64,000 bases of DNA, from positions 185,649-249,648 of the forward strand of contig WTPW01001138.1 in NCBI GenBank assembly GCA_009809945.1, given 5' to 3'. The notes under the pieces were generated by a model. The model saw nothing but the letters and a program-made list of their open reading frames with translations, ran no database searches and had not been told where the DNA came from. Position 1 is the first letter of the stretch. Each line of letters opens with the position of its first letter. Position numbers and translations under genes: made by a program. Source of the DNA: Gigaspora margarita (taxonomy: Eukaryota > Glomeromycota > Glomeromycetes > Diversisporales > Gigasporaceae). Positions 22,595 to 32,745 of this stretch are shown in pieces.

Positions 22595-23243
22595 ATGGTT
22601 GGCATAAACACTTGTGAAACTGATTGTACTGATGCTGAATGGATTGAATATTGTAATATGCCACAAATTCGTGATAATGAAACTCTTAGTGAGTGGATGA
22701 AACGGATTTGGGAACGTCTTACATATTTCAGAAAGAATAATTTATTACCTAATGAAAGTAAAAAATATCTTGAAGCTAGGAGATTAATACAATTGCCGAA
22801 TAGTGGTTCTTATGCTCCTGAAATTGGAATAGCAATATGTTTCTCTTGTAATCAGTTAGTATATACTGGACAAAGAAAAAAGAATATAGGAAATTATAAC
22901 TATATAGGAATGGAGAGACATTGGAAATTTATGTACTGGTAATAAATACTGTAGTATAAGTTATAATGAGTACTTGCTAAAAGTCAAGAAAAAATCTATT
23001 TCAGGATATGATTATAATAATGAGTATGCATTGCATCGATATAGATTATGGATACAGAATGCTATCAAAAAGACCAAACGTGCCAGAGAAATTGGTAAGA
23101 AAATTCAAGCATGTACAATAATACAACGTAAATTTATTGAATATTATTATTGTCCCAATGGTCTCTGTGCTTCAGAACTTGCTCAACATTACAAATTATT
23201 ATGGGTGGTTCAGGAAGATATGCATCAAGTTAACAATATATAA
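22595..23243 (+). pseudogene. Unrecognised Polinton gene with Cys pairs, one frameshift
   Basis: ATG 22,595 starts MVGINTCETDCTDAEWIEYC. The frame runs to CFSCNQLVYTGQRKKNIG, a Cys-x2-Cys that would form a zinc site with the later NLCTGNKYCS. That second half is reached only by a phase change near 22,920, after which the frame runs to TAA at 23,241-23,243. Near its end is CPNGLCASELAQHYKLLW. I recall similar HYKLLW stretches from Rhizophagus proteins of unknown function, but cannot name a family. Total about 215 codons. Copies 2 and 3 of the 40 bp repeat lie upstream. Confidence 0.45.
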
Positions 23244-23275
23244 TGCATCAAATATTTTATTTAATATTATAAAGG

Positions 23276-23468
23276 GTTATCTTATAATTATTTTATATAA
23301 TAAATAAGAGTTATAAAATTATTTTTTTCATGTAATTTCATGTAATTTTATGGCTTTTCATGAAAGTTGTCTTATAGTTATTTTATAGAATAAATTAAAG
23401 TTATCAAATTATTTTTTCATGATATTACATAGCATTCCATAACTTTTCATAATATTACATAGCATTCC
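23276..23468. repeat. Tandem duplication of AT-rich sequence
   Basis: A unit of about 90-100 bp beginning GTTRTCTTATARTTATTTTA and ending CTTTTCATGAAA occurs twice. Within the second copy, ATATTACATAGCATTCCATR plus ACTTTTCATA is itself repeated. It lies directly before the ATG at 23,469. Confidence 0.6.
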
Positions 23469-24091
23469 ATGACTTTTCATGAAAATTATTCAAGCCTTCT
23501 TACTCAACTACTACCTTCATTAATAAAAGCTAGATGGATTCGGCTTACAACTCAAAAAAAAAATCCATTATCAGAAAGTGAAGCAAGTAGTATTAGCCCT
23601 AGTATTGAGGCATTTTTAAAACATGAAGCTGATAGATACCAAAGAAAAAAAAATCTCGATATAATCCTACAATAGAAGTAGAGACAGAGTCTCATTGTAT
23701 AGTAATACCAGTTTCAAAACCTGAAAAGTCAGGATTCGAAGAAGAGACAAAATCTCAAATCTTTGATTCTTCCTCTAATAGCTTGCTTTATAATACTAAT
23801 TTTGCTCCATTATACTCTGAAGAAGAGGTTAATGCTAGAATTAAAGAAGCTAAAGATAATTTACGTCAAGAATTTATTAAATCTACTGAGGAAACCTTAA
23901 AAACTATTAAGCAACAGAAAGATATAGAATGCAATCAAATTAAGATAGATATGAATAATAGAGCTAAAAATTTATTTGAGATTACATTGAAAAAATATAT
24001 CCGAGATGGTACTATATTTAATCTTATTCATGCATTAGAAGAGAAAGATGGTAGGTTATATCCTGATATATCTAGATTTAAAGGGTTATAA
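23469..24091 (+). pseudogene. Unrecognised Polinton gene, about 205 codons, one frameshift
   Basis: ATG 23,469 opens MTFHENYSSLLTQLLPSLIK. A run of nine A near 23,643-23,653 must be read one base off to continue as SRYNPTIEVETESH, and from there the frame is open to TAA at 24,089-24,091. The C-terminal half is a likely coiled coil (SEEEVNARIKEAKDNLRQEF, IKQQKDIECNQIKIDM). It is convergent with the Gag-like gene whose stop lies 110 bp further. Function not recognised. The homopolymer slip may be a sequencing error rather than a true lesion. Confidence 0.45.
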
Positions 24092-24201
24092 TTAAGAGAA
24101 GAATTGATTTATACATTTTTCCCATATAGAAATATCTCGAAACTCAGCTTCCTCAATGCATTAGATTGTATTATTGCAATGTAATATCCCTTCAGAACTA
24201 A

Positions 24202-27200
24202 TTATTTTTTTTTGAGTGAATTAGAAATTCGAAGCTTTGCTTCCTCATCTTTATTATAAACAGAAAGTGAAATAGTAATACTTTTTCCGTTAACTGATGC
24301 TGTAAACTTACTCTTTACTATAGGTTCCCAGCCAGCTTGATGTTGCCATCTAGTACCAAGAATAAATAATGATATATCATTACAATTATTATCTTTTTCT
24401 GTTGGTAAAACTGAAAACTCATCCAAAATTGTTAAGGTATCATTTCCAATACCTATAGTAACAGGTATATCAGAAAAGCTTCCAATAGATTGTTTTTCAC
24501 CTACAGCACCTGTTAGTCTATAAACCTTTTTTTATCTAATTTTAGCCCAAAATATTTTATAAAATGATTTGTGATATTTTCAGAAATATGTGACCCATCT
24601 GAACCTGTATCGAGTAATGCATGAGGTATTTCTAAATTATATACTTTGCATGAAATAGTAGTGTAATTATTGGGTTCTTTTATTTGCAAAAAGTTTATTT
24701 TTAATAGGTCATGCCAATTTTAATATAACTGGGCTTCTTAATATTGTTTTATAGCATAATTTAAAGAAGATCCTTCTACCTTCTCACAATAATTGCTTGA
24801 AGTCAAACACGAAGTGTCCTGCTTCGCAGAAGATACTGGCATATCATTTTCTGAGCATGCAAGAAAAAATGGTTCTAAAATAAATTGATACTTTTTTATT
24901 ATATTTTCCCATACTTTGTCTACTTCTTTATTTGTATAATTTTTTGAATGATACGAATAAAATGAGTCTTTCATTTCAGAAAATAATTTACTAAGATCTG
25001 TATATATTTCAGTTAGAATTTCTTTAGGACATTGAGAAATATATCTTGTTAAAACATATTTAACCGATTCTAAGAATATCTGATTTTCATTAATAGCTTT
25101 TTTATGTCTTGAAGAGTCACTCCTATGGGGTCTAGTTTTTGGTTTTTTGGATTTCTTTTTTATAGAAGACTTAGAAACCCCACTTTTTTTTTAAATTAAA
25201 ACAATTAGTTTCTNTATATTCAATCTCACTATTTTCTTGATCACTTTCTTCTTGGCTACTTTCTTCTTGATCGCTTTCATTAATTATATATTCTATATCT
25301 TCTTCTGATTGGCTTTGGTCTATATATTCGTATTGAGAGCTAGTAATATTATTAATCTTTTTTGTCTTTCTAACTTTGGGACAATTCTTTTTTGTATGGC
25401 CAGGTTTTCCACATATAGAACAGTATCTTTCTACTTTCTTTGATTTTGTTNATTTTTTAGCTATAGGCTTCTTTGTANTATATAATTTTTNGGATNGTAT
25501 ATTGNAATTNGCATAGCCTAATCTTTTATATAATTCTTCTTCAATAAAATTTTTTAAAGCATCGGGATCTCTAGATGCATTATCAGAATACCCTAGTCTT
25601 TGAGCTAAAAAATCTAATTCGTTATATGCTTTTTTATATATAGAAAAAATTTCACTAGGTATTGTATTAGATAAAATTATAGGAACTAATGAATTGCTAT
25701 TAACTTCATTATATGTAAAGGTAGAAGGTTTTTGCTCAAGCCATGTGTCCTTAACAGCTATAAAGAAAGCATTTATATCTAATGGATTTGTTATTTTTAC
25801 TCTTGTAAATAATTCATCAGGTAAATGAGTCCACAATATGGCCAATGCATCCTGGTTATTATTTGGTGTTTGTAACAATAAAAGACGAATTCTGTTTTCA
25901 TAAGTTTGAGGAGTATCAGTAGGGTTAAATTTTTCTTGTGCTAATCTGGATAAGGAGGCATTGCGTGATCCTATTGTTTCTTCATGATATTTATGCNGTA
26001 ACCAAGCTAAGAATCNTGCTGGNGTATNAATATTTGTACCTGCAGGATATTCAGCTAGAACAGGTGTATATTTACCAGACATTTTAGATTTTAAAATTTT
26101 AGCTTTTACGGCATCATTAAATCCAGCAACTGCTAATGCACTTCCATATGCAAATACTTATACTATTTTATTATAATATTCATTAGGAGGTTCCTGTCCT
26201 ATATATTGGGGGATTTGAGCAATCAATGGGGATAATGAAGACATAACATCTGTTAAGGTTGCCATGTTTGCTATATTATTCTGTAGCACAAAAACTTGTT
26301 GATTTAAATTAATAATTAATTGTTCAGAATTTCAAGCATGATTTTTCCACTTACCCCACTTGTTGTCTAGTTGAACATCAGCAAGTAATAAATCATTTTC
26401 TAGAGTCTTGCATTTATTTTTTCATTTGCTATATCGATTTTATGTAAGATTTAAAAGGTGCATAGTAATTGCTCCATCTGTTATACATTCTTGTAATTGC
26501 TGATGGGTTCGTCTATTTTTGAATCTTAATGCAAATCTTTCTAGAAGCGATTCTAATATTTGACTTTTTTGTATACGGATTGTAATTCAACCATCAAGCT
26601 CTCGAGATTTAAATATATTATGTTGTGTTCTGTAGGCCTTATAAGCCTGATGAAGAAGATCATAGTCATTTTGAAGCATGGCTAACTGAGTTTGAGAATC
26701 AGCAAACTGGGTCTGGGAATTGGTTAACTGGGTTTGCAAAGTTATTAGCTGGGTCTGCAAATTCACTACTCGATTTTCTGCATTAATTGCTCGAGCATTT
26801 GCTCGTGAATATATTTGTAGTACCAATTTTTCAAACATTTCTCCGGCATCAGAAATTATATCAAGATTTTCTTTAATATCATCTAATGAAGGTGCTATTG
26901 TAATTGGGCTTTCAAAATATTCTCTAATGCTATTAACCTCTCATGTAATTCTGCGTTTCTGGATTGTGGCTTGATTTTTAGGAAGAGATAATGTTCAGGA
27001 GGATCCTGCTGGTTGTGCTATTTCTATAGTATCATTGAAATTTTTATTGCGAAGCAATGATCCTTCAGATCTATATAAAACAAGTATTTTTTCATTAAGC
27101 TTGTCTATTCCATTCTGAAAAATTGCTAATCGTTTTTCTAAATAATCTATATAATTCTCTTGGTTTATAGAATTTTGAAGCATCTTTTCTAACTGTTCTT

Positions 27201-27413
27201 TAAGATTAGATATTTCTAAATCACAATGGGTCTAGATCCTCATCTCGAATTAAGATTTCTTTTTTGAGATATTTAATATAATCTTCTTTTAAGACTAGAT
27301 CCTGCTGTAATTTGCAGACTTGATTTTGTATTGTTAATAAATCACTTTTAAATTGATTGATTCTACTAGATAATATATTTTCTAGTAATGCCAACTTTTT
27401 TCAAACTATAATA
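24202..27413 (-). pseudogene. Gag-like protein with CCHC zinc knuckle and retropepsin-like protease
   Basis: Read on the minus strand, one phase runs from about 27,230 to 25,171 with few stops. It encodes coiled coils (repeated LQTQL/SQTQ around 26,700), then a Gag-like region with IPQYIGQEPPNEYYNKI, GSALAVAGFNDAVKAKILKS and LSRLAQEKFNPTDTPQTYEN, then the knuckle CSICGKPGHTKKNC (about 25,400) and acidic repeats. After a phase change comes an aspartic protease: LLDTGSDGSHIS (about 24,600), and in the next phase SLFILGTRWQ (about 24,350), the DTG and ILG signatures of retropepsins. Retroviral Gag builds particles and the protease matures them; that this does so for a Polinton is inference. Lesions: TGA in five places at Trp-like positions, TAA in at least three, and phase changes near 27,232, 25,175 and 24,520. 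Several ambiguous bases lie at 25,214-26,028. No reverse transcriptase or LTR is seen nearby, which argues against a simple retrotransposon insertion. Confidence 0.75.
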
Positions 27414-27420
27414 AGAAAAG

Positions 27421-28530
27421 ATGTTATCTATTCCTATTATTCATGTAGATTCTGAAAAAGCTCGTGAATTAGATATATCTATTGCTTTGCATAAAATTTA
27501 TTATCAATCTAATGGCTATCAAAGAACTGCAAAAAAATTGTATAAAGCTTCTCTAAAGGCCGGGTTCAACTTTGTTGAGAATGAAGTACGTGATTGACTT
27601 GAAAAACAAGCTTTATTTCAAATTCATAAGCCTCGGCCAAGATTTATTTCCCGAGTTTTATTTAATACAATTCAAATTCCTAATGAATGTCATCAGGCTG
27701 ATATTCTCTATATGCCTTATGATAAAATTGGTAAAATAACCTATATGTTTTGTCTTAATATAGTAGATATTGCTTCTAGATATAAAGCATCAGTTCCAAT
27801 TGGAGGTATTATTCTCAATATCGAAGATTTTGATCTAAAAAATATTTTAACTTCGAAAGCTGTTGCTATAGCATTTAAAAAAATCTTTAATGATCCCAAG
27901 TATCCACTTACTTACCCTAAATTATTGTTAACTGATAAGGGTTCAGAATTTAGAGGGGATTGTGAAAGACTGATGAAAAAGCATGGTGTAAAAATTCAAA
28001 AAGCTAATTCTAAACGTACTATGGGAATTGTTGAAAGATATAACCAAACTTTAGCAGAAAGACTATTTTGAATACAAGATGCATCAGATTTGCTATTGCC
28101 AATATCTGAAAGATCTAGGGCTTGGGTAAAAAATCTTCTAATTATTGTTAAAGAACTCAATAATTCTGTAATTAGATTAATTGGCATGGCTCCTGCTAAA
28201 GCTATAAAAATAAAAAAGGTTATTTCATCATCTTCTAAAATACACAATGGATCCATGAGCTTTGAAGAATCCAAGCTATCATATAATACCCCTGTAAGAT
28301 ATTTACTTGAACCTGGTGAGCTTGAAGGTGGGAATAGACATAGTACTGATTGCAATTTTTCACCTTCTATTTATTTTATTAAACAATCTTTAGTACAAAA
28401 AAATCAACCAGTATTGTATTGGATTGAAGATATTAATGGAAATGGACCAAAATGGTCTTTTGTGAGAAAAGAGCTTTTAATTGTCCCTCCTAATACAGAA
28501 TTACCTCCTCAGTGGGTGCTTACGAGTTGA
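27421..28530 (+). pseudogene. Retroviral-type (rve) integrase of the Polinton, two in-frame TGA
   Basis: From ATG 27,421 the phase is constant to TGA 28,528-28,530, about 369 codons. It is broken only by TGA at 27,595-27,597 (VRD-stop-LEKQ) and 28,069-28,071 (ERLF-stop-IQD), both where Trp would fit. The DDE core is complete: Asp in HQADILYMP, Asp in LLLTDKGSEFRGD, and Glu in GIVERYNQTLAERLF with the usual spacing. An N-terminal helical part and a C-terminal part ending VPPNTELPPQWVLTS flank it. It would cut and join the element's ends to target DNA. Its start lies head-to-head with the Gag-like gene with almost no space between. If the TGAs were read through it would be intact; otherwise it is dead. 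Confidence 0.85.
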
Positions 28531-28537
28531 GCCATGC

Positions 28538-28927
28538 TTAAAATTCCTCTTCTCTTTCCTCATCTGTTATAAAGTACTCTTTAGCAATTTTGTGAATTAG
28601 TTTAAGATAGTTTAAAATAGCTTGTCTGATTTTTGGTTCACTTTTATAATAAGAATTGGAAAATACCTTTGTTTTTGTATTATATATCTCTTCATTAGAA
28701 AGAAGCAATCTGGCTTTGATTATAATATATTGCTCTTTATCTTCTGATTTATGCAATTCATCAAGTTGCTTTTTATAATAATCCATGAATCTTTTATTTC
28801 TATCCTTGTTATAAAAGTTTTCTGCTCTCAATAAATTAATTATTGATTTTTCGATATCCTGCTATGATGGAAGAAAGGTTTCGACCTCTAAAGATAGTTG
28901 GTTAGTAGAATGAATAGTAGTTGACAT
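28538..28927 (-). pseudogene. Unrecognised Polinton gene, 129 codons, one in-frame TAG
   Basis: ATG at 28,925-28,927 (MSTTIHSTNQ). One TAG follows at about 28,862 (ETFLPS-stop-QDIEKS); the same phase continues to TAA at 28,538. The body is charged and helical: NKDRNKRFMDYYKKQLDEL, then EPKIRQAILNYLKLIHKIAK, ending DEEREEEF. It is convergent with the integrase, its stop 8 bp from the integrase stop, and it starts about 40 bp inside the right terminal repeat. Family not recognised. Confidence 0.45.
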
Positions 28928-28967
28928 TTAAATATATATAATGTTTGATAAATATAAAGACTAAAAG

Positions 28968-30145
28968 TTTTATTATTTACTTATATAAAATTGTTTAAAT
29001 TGAATTTTTACCTTATATAAAAATGAATACTATGTATACTTGCTCTTTTGTTGATTATTCTGGTGAAATTTGTATGTGTCGTAGTACTCGCCCTGAGGGT
29101 TGCTGTTTTCATTATAAAGCTTTATCTCATTATCCCTGCTCTGAATGTGGTAAACCTACTCATTCTATTTATGGTCGTTGCTCTAAACATATTGGAGGGT
29201 TTTATGTTTCTAGATATTTTTAAAAACATCTTAAGAAAAATCGAATATAAAATTGGTCTAACTTTTTGGTTAGAGTTTTGTCCCAACTTTTTGGTTAGAG
29301 TTTTGTCGCAACTTTTTACGATTTTTGCTATCTTTAAGTGACAATTGAAAAGCAGAATGCTATACATATTTCGGTTAGATTTTCTATAAGTATATAATAA
29401 AACTAATTTTGTCCCAACTTTTTGTTCTGTTGGTATAAAAGTATGACTTCGAGTGATGCTCGAAAAGAAGAATGCTATACATATTTCGGTTAGATTTTCT
29501 AAAAGTATATAATAAACCTAATTTTGTCCAAACTTTTTGGTTAGAGTTTTGTCTAACTTTTTTACAAGCGATGATATGAGCGTAAATCTATCATCATTGA
29601 TCCTTTTTAATATGAATTTGGACAAATAAGCTTTCTATGCTCTGCTACGCTCCACATCTGGAGTCGCTACGCTCCTCCAGGATAGAAAGCCAAATAGAAT
29701 TCAAATAAGATAACTATGCTCTGCTTCGCTCTGCTACTGCGTCGCACACACCTTAGGTGTATGCTCCTTAGTATTATAAAGCTAATTAGTAATCAAATTA
29801 GATAGAGAAAGTCCTTCGAGTGACGATGGTTAAGTGTTCTGACAGTATAAAAGAAAGGCTTCGAGTGACGATTGAAAAGCAAAATGCTATACATATTTCG
29901 AATGACGACGAACTTGTAAACCAATCATTATATGAATGATGATAAACTTGTAAACCAATTGTCACTTGAATGATGATGAACTCATAAACCAATTGTAACT
30001 CGAATGATGACGGTTAGGTGTAGAAAGGCTTCGAGTGATAATTGAAAAACAGAATGCTAAGTGTGATGACGAACTCGTAAACCAATCATTACTCGAATGA
30101 TGACAGTTAGGTTTTCTGTCCCAATTCTCCCATTTTTATACTACT
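28968..30145 (-). repeat. Polinton right terminal inverted repeat
   Basis: Inverted partner of 14,307-15,459, with small indels. It carries the same GAGTGACGATTG-type subrepeats near its outer end (29,810-30,110) and the more intact copy of the Cys-rich small gene. The outer terminus is CCATTTTTATACTACT. Confidence 0.85.
29023..29223 (+). CDS. Cys-rich small protein in right Polinton repeat, 66 aa
   Basis: ATG at 29,023, stop TAA. Cys and His are regularly placed: TCSFVDYSGEICMC, GCCFHYKA, CSECGKPTHS, GRCSKH. About nine Cys in 66 residues suggest one or two zinc sites. It reads outward, toward the element's end, mirroring the copy at 15,404-15,111. Being inside the terminal repeat, the gene is necessarily present twice per element. 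No family is recognised. The shared first 50 residues in both copies, with mainly conservative differences (Y/H, K/E, R/C), make a real gene likelier than a chance frame. Confidence 0.55.
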   Translation: MNTMYTCSFVDYSGEICMCRSTRPEGCCFHYKALSHYPCSECGKPTHSIYGRCSKHIGGFYVSRYF

Positions 30146-30179
30146 GCTGTAATAAAATGAAATGTTCTAGAATTTATAT

Positions 30180-30352
30180 CAATTTGAATTGATGCATGAT
30201 ATTTATCAATTTTTTTTATAAAATAATTGTGATGTAGACATGAGACTAGTGCTTGTATTCAAATATACTATATTTATAAATATATTCAAATATATAAATA
30301 TTATGAATATTCGAATATAAATTATAAATATTTGAATATTCATAAATATTCA
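30180..30352. repeat. ATATTCGAATAT-type palindromic low-complexity DNA
   Basis: Overlapping short palindromes of AATATTCGAATAT and AAATATTCATAAAT form the target of the LINE inserted at 30,353. The same kind of sequence resumes at 31,353-31,390 and 31,740-31,820. Confidence 0.5.
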
Positions 30353-31352
30353 ATTATTTTTTTTTTTTGGTATTAAGATGAGGTCTTGCTTATATCTTTA
30401 TTAGTAATTTAGAAAAGTTGCTACATGGAGTATACTTCTTTGTATAAATACAAAATTTAAATTACATGCAAGAATTGAAGCTCAGACTAATTTATCTGTG
30501 ACCTANACCTACTAGAGTGGTCAAGACTCACCTAGTTTGATAGAGTTAAAATAAAATTTATAGGTATACTATATTTAACCCAATGGACAGCCCAAGAACT
30601 GATCTTCTTAAGAGCTATACCAATAGGTGGACATGAATTTGGGTTAATATGAAGTTGATCAGGTTGGCCACAAGGACAACTATATGTAAATGTTNNGCAT
30701 AGAGNTGGTTGCTTTTTGGATTGTAATATATTNGAAGTAGTATTAGAAGAAGGATAAGTAATATTATTGGTTTTCCACCATAAAGCAAATTGGGAACAAT
30801 AAGGCTTCCATAATTGTTCATAGGATAATTCAAAGACTTGAAGAAGAATTTTTATAATAATTTGTGAAGCTAATTTTGAGGATAAGTGGAAGGGTCTAAG
30901 ATCTTGAATAAGATGAGAAGTAATTAAGCCTTTAAGTGTAGTTTGAATATAATACGGGAAAAGTAAAGCTGGTGATGAATAAAAGGCTGGGTGATTATAA
31001 ATAGTCAGGATAAGTTAAGATATAGTATTTGAGAAAAGGTCTAAATCTGTGGAGTTAATAGTATTAGTAATAGCAGTAAGAATAATCTGGTTAATATTGT
31101 TTGCACCAGAACAAAAAGCCAGTGATCAGGAGAATCAGAGGTGTTGTATATAAAGCAGTTGGTATTTGGAAATAGGTTAGGATAAATTGAGTGAAAGTGA
31201 GAGTATGAAGGTAGTTCATTTAAAAATAATTTGGTTTGAAAAGCTTTAAGATTGCTAAGTTTGAAGTTGGTAATATTATTTGAAGCTTTTTGATTATTAT
31301 TAAAATATAACCAAGTGGAATTCCAATCAAAATAATGAGTAAAATGAGACCT
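30353..31352 (-). mobile_element. 5'-truncated LINE copy with 15 bp target duplication
   Basis: It begins (3' end) with a T-run followed by GGTATTAAGATGAGGTCTTG, homologous to the tail of the LINE at 54,986. Its coding remnant FDWNSTWLYFNNNQKASNN matches that LINE's last region (55,930), read in minus orientation. ATTCATAAATATTCA flanks it exactly (30,338-30,352 and 31,353-31,367). About 1 kb of the 3' end only; several ambiguous bases at 30,506-30,733. Confidence 0.85.
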
Positions 31353-31435
31353 ATTCATAAATATTCATAATATTTATGAATATTCATAATATTTAGAATT
31401 TTTTATTTTTTCGCCTATACAATATATTGCACCCT

Positions 31436-31677
31436 ATAAGATCTAGTGTAATGTAAAATCAAAACAATAAAATAAATTCGTTAGTTTAGGGTTAAGGTGA
31501 GGGTAAGGTTAGGGTTAGGGTAGAGTGCTTTAGCAAAGTAGTTCTAACCCAAAATTTCGAGAGGAATTTTTTTTGTTAGAGCTCGAGAGATGGTTTTATA
31601 GGCAAAATTTTGTGCTATAGCTGATTTTTGAAAAAAAAAACATAATCACTTCGATTTCACATTATACCTGATCTTGC
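31436..31677. mobile_element. Miniature element with AAGATC ends
   Basis: Inverted ends AAGATCTAGTGTAATGTAAA and, inward from the right, AAGATCAGGTATAATGTGAA. The interior has the telomere-like stretch GGTAAGGTTAGGGTTAGGGT (about 31,502). Flanks GCACCCTAT and GCATTATAA are only loosely similar. Confidence 0.5.
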
Positions 31678-31904
31678 ATTATAATTGGCTGATCAGAGAG
31701 TGGCGATACATCGCTATAGCGATAAATTATAAAATCCTAATATTTATAAATATTCAAAAATATTTTCGAATATATTAATAAATTAATTATGAATATTCGA
31801 ATATATATAAGGATTTATGAATATAAGCACAACATGAGACTACAACAATGTAATAAACTGCTAATAATAATTATATATTATATAATTTATTAACAAGTTT
31901 ACTA

Positions 31905-32230
31905 AAATACACCTATGGTGTTGAACACCATGTTATACAAAACTTTTAGAATAGCCAATCAAAATTTAAGATCAGGTGTAACATAAAATTTCGATTTTTT
32001 GTTTATTTTTTTAAAAAAACATTCATATCTCAAACTTTTGCTTATGAAACCACCTTTGGGGCTCTAATAAAAAATATTCCATGCAAAATTTTGTATATAC
32101 TAACACCCCAATAAAATCCCAGGCCTCACCCTAACTCTAAAGTAATTAAAATTTATTTTTTGTTTATAAAAATTTGCTTGTTTTTGTTACACAAATTTGC
32201 AAATTCAATACCATAGGTGCATTTTATAAT
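31905..32230. mobile_element. Miniature element with CACCTATGGT ends
   Basis: Inverted ends TAAAATACACCTATGGTGTT and, inward from the right, TAAAATGCACCTATGGTATT. The inner text ATAGCCAATCAAAATTTA is shared with the element at 46,834-47,183, which sits at the equivalent place in a related repeat boundary. No gene. Confidence 0.6.
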
Positions 32231-32339
32231 AATTGTTAAACAATATATAAAAATTAACATATATAATTTTTATATAGTATTCTATATAATATTTATGTAA
32301 AGTAGATCTATGTAGATTTTATAAAAAAACAACTTGTGT

Positions 32340-32575
32340 TGAAGGTTTAGTAATTTATATAGAAAAACAATTTAAGTAAAGGTTTAATAAATAATTTGAG
32401 TAAAAGACAGTATGTAATTTGAGCAAAGGTTCAGTAAGTAATTGAACGAATATTCAGCAAGTAATTTGAGCTAAGATTCAGCAAGTTATATAAAAAAATA
32501 ATTTGAGCAAAGGTTTAATAAGTAATTTGAACAAAGGTTCATTAAGTAATTTTTAAGCGAAGGTTAATATACTCT
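32340..32575. repeat. Minisatellite, about 25 bp unit, at the palindrome edge
   Basis: The unit AATTTGAGCAAAGGTTCAGT plus AAGT repeats about eight to nine times with variants. It is mirrored at 41,770-42,000. Confidence 0.75.
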
Positions 32576-32745
32576 GTATTTTGTTATTATTATCAGGTTT
32601 AGTTTATTTAACTAATTTTCGATTCTACATTAATAAAACCACATATATTGAACAATACACCAATATGTTTAGCATCTATAACTAAAATAAAATATAATTA
32701 TCAAGCAAATAAAAAAAAATTCACTTAAGTAATCCCAACGTAGTG

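Larger units (their letters stand above)
14307..30145. mobile_element. Polinton/Maverick DNA transposon, 15.8 kb
   Basis: The ends read AGTAGTATAAAAATGGGAGA at the left and its complement (ending TATACTACT) at the right: the AG...CT termini of Polintons. Terminal inverted repeats are about 1.15 kb. Inside lie a protein-primed family B DNA polymerase, a retroviral-type integrase, five or six unrecognised genes, and a Gag-like/aspartic protease gene on the other strand. Polintons replicate with their own polymerase and integrate with the integrase, normally making 6 bp duplications. Here the outer 6 bp (TGAGTT and GCTGTA) do not match, so the flanks have changed. Most genes are interrupted, so this copy is presumably dead. 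Not found: packaging ATPase, adenovirus-type cysteine protease, obvious capsid proteins. Confidence 0.9.

Noticed and set aside
29048-29367. Longer open frames overlapping the Cys-rich gene in the right Polinton repeat
   Set aside because: Hydrophobic shadow frames, not matched as open frames in the left repeat, whereas the Cys-rich frame is.
14307-30145. Integrated giant virus or virophage genome
   Set aside because: The AG...CT ends, kilobase terminal repeats, size and polymerase plus integrase pair are those of a Polinton; no virus-specific capsid or ATPase is recognised.
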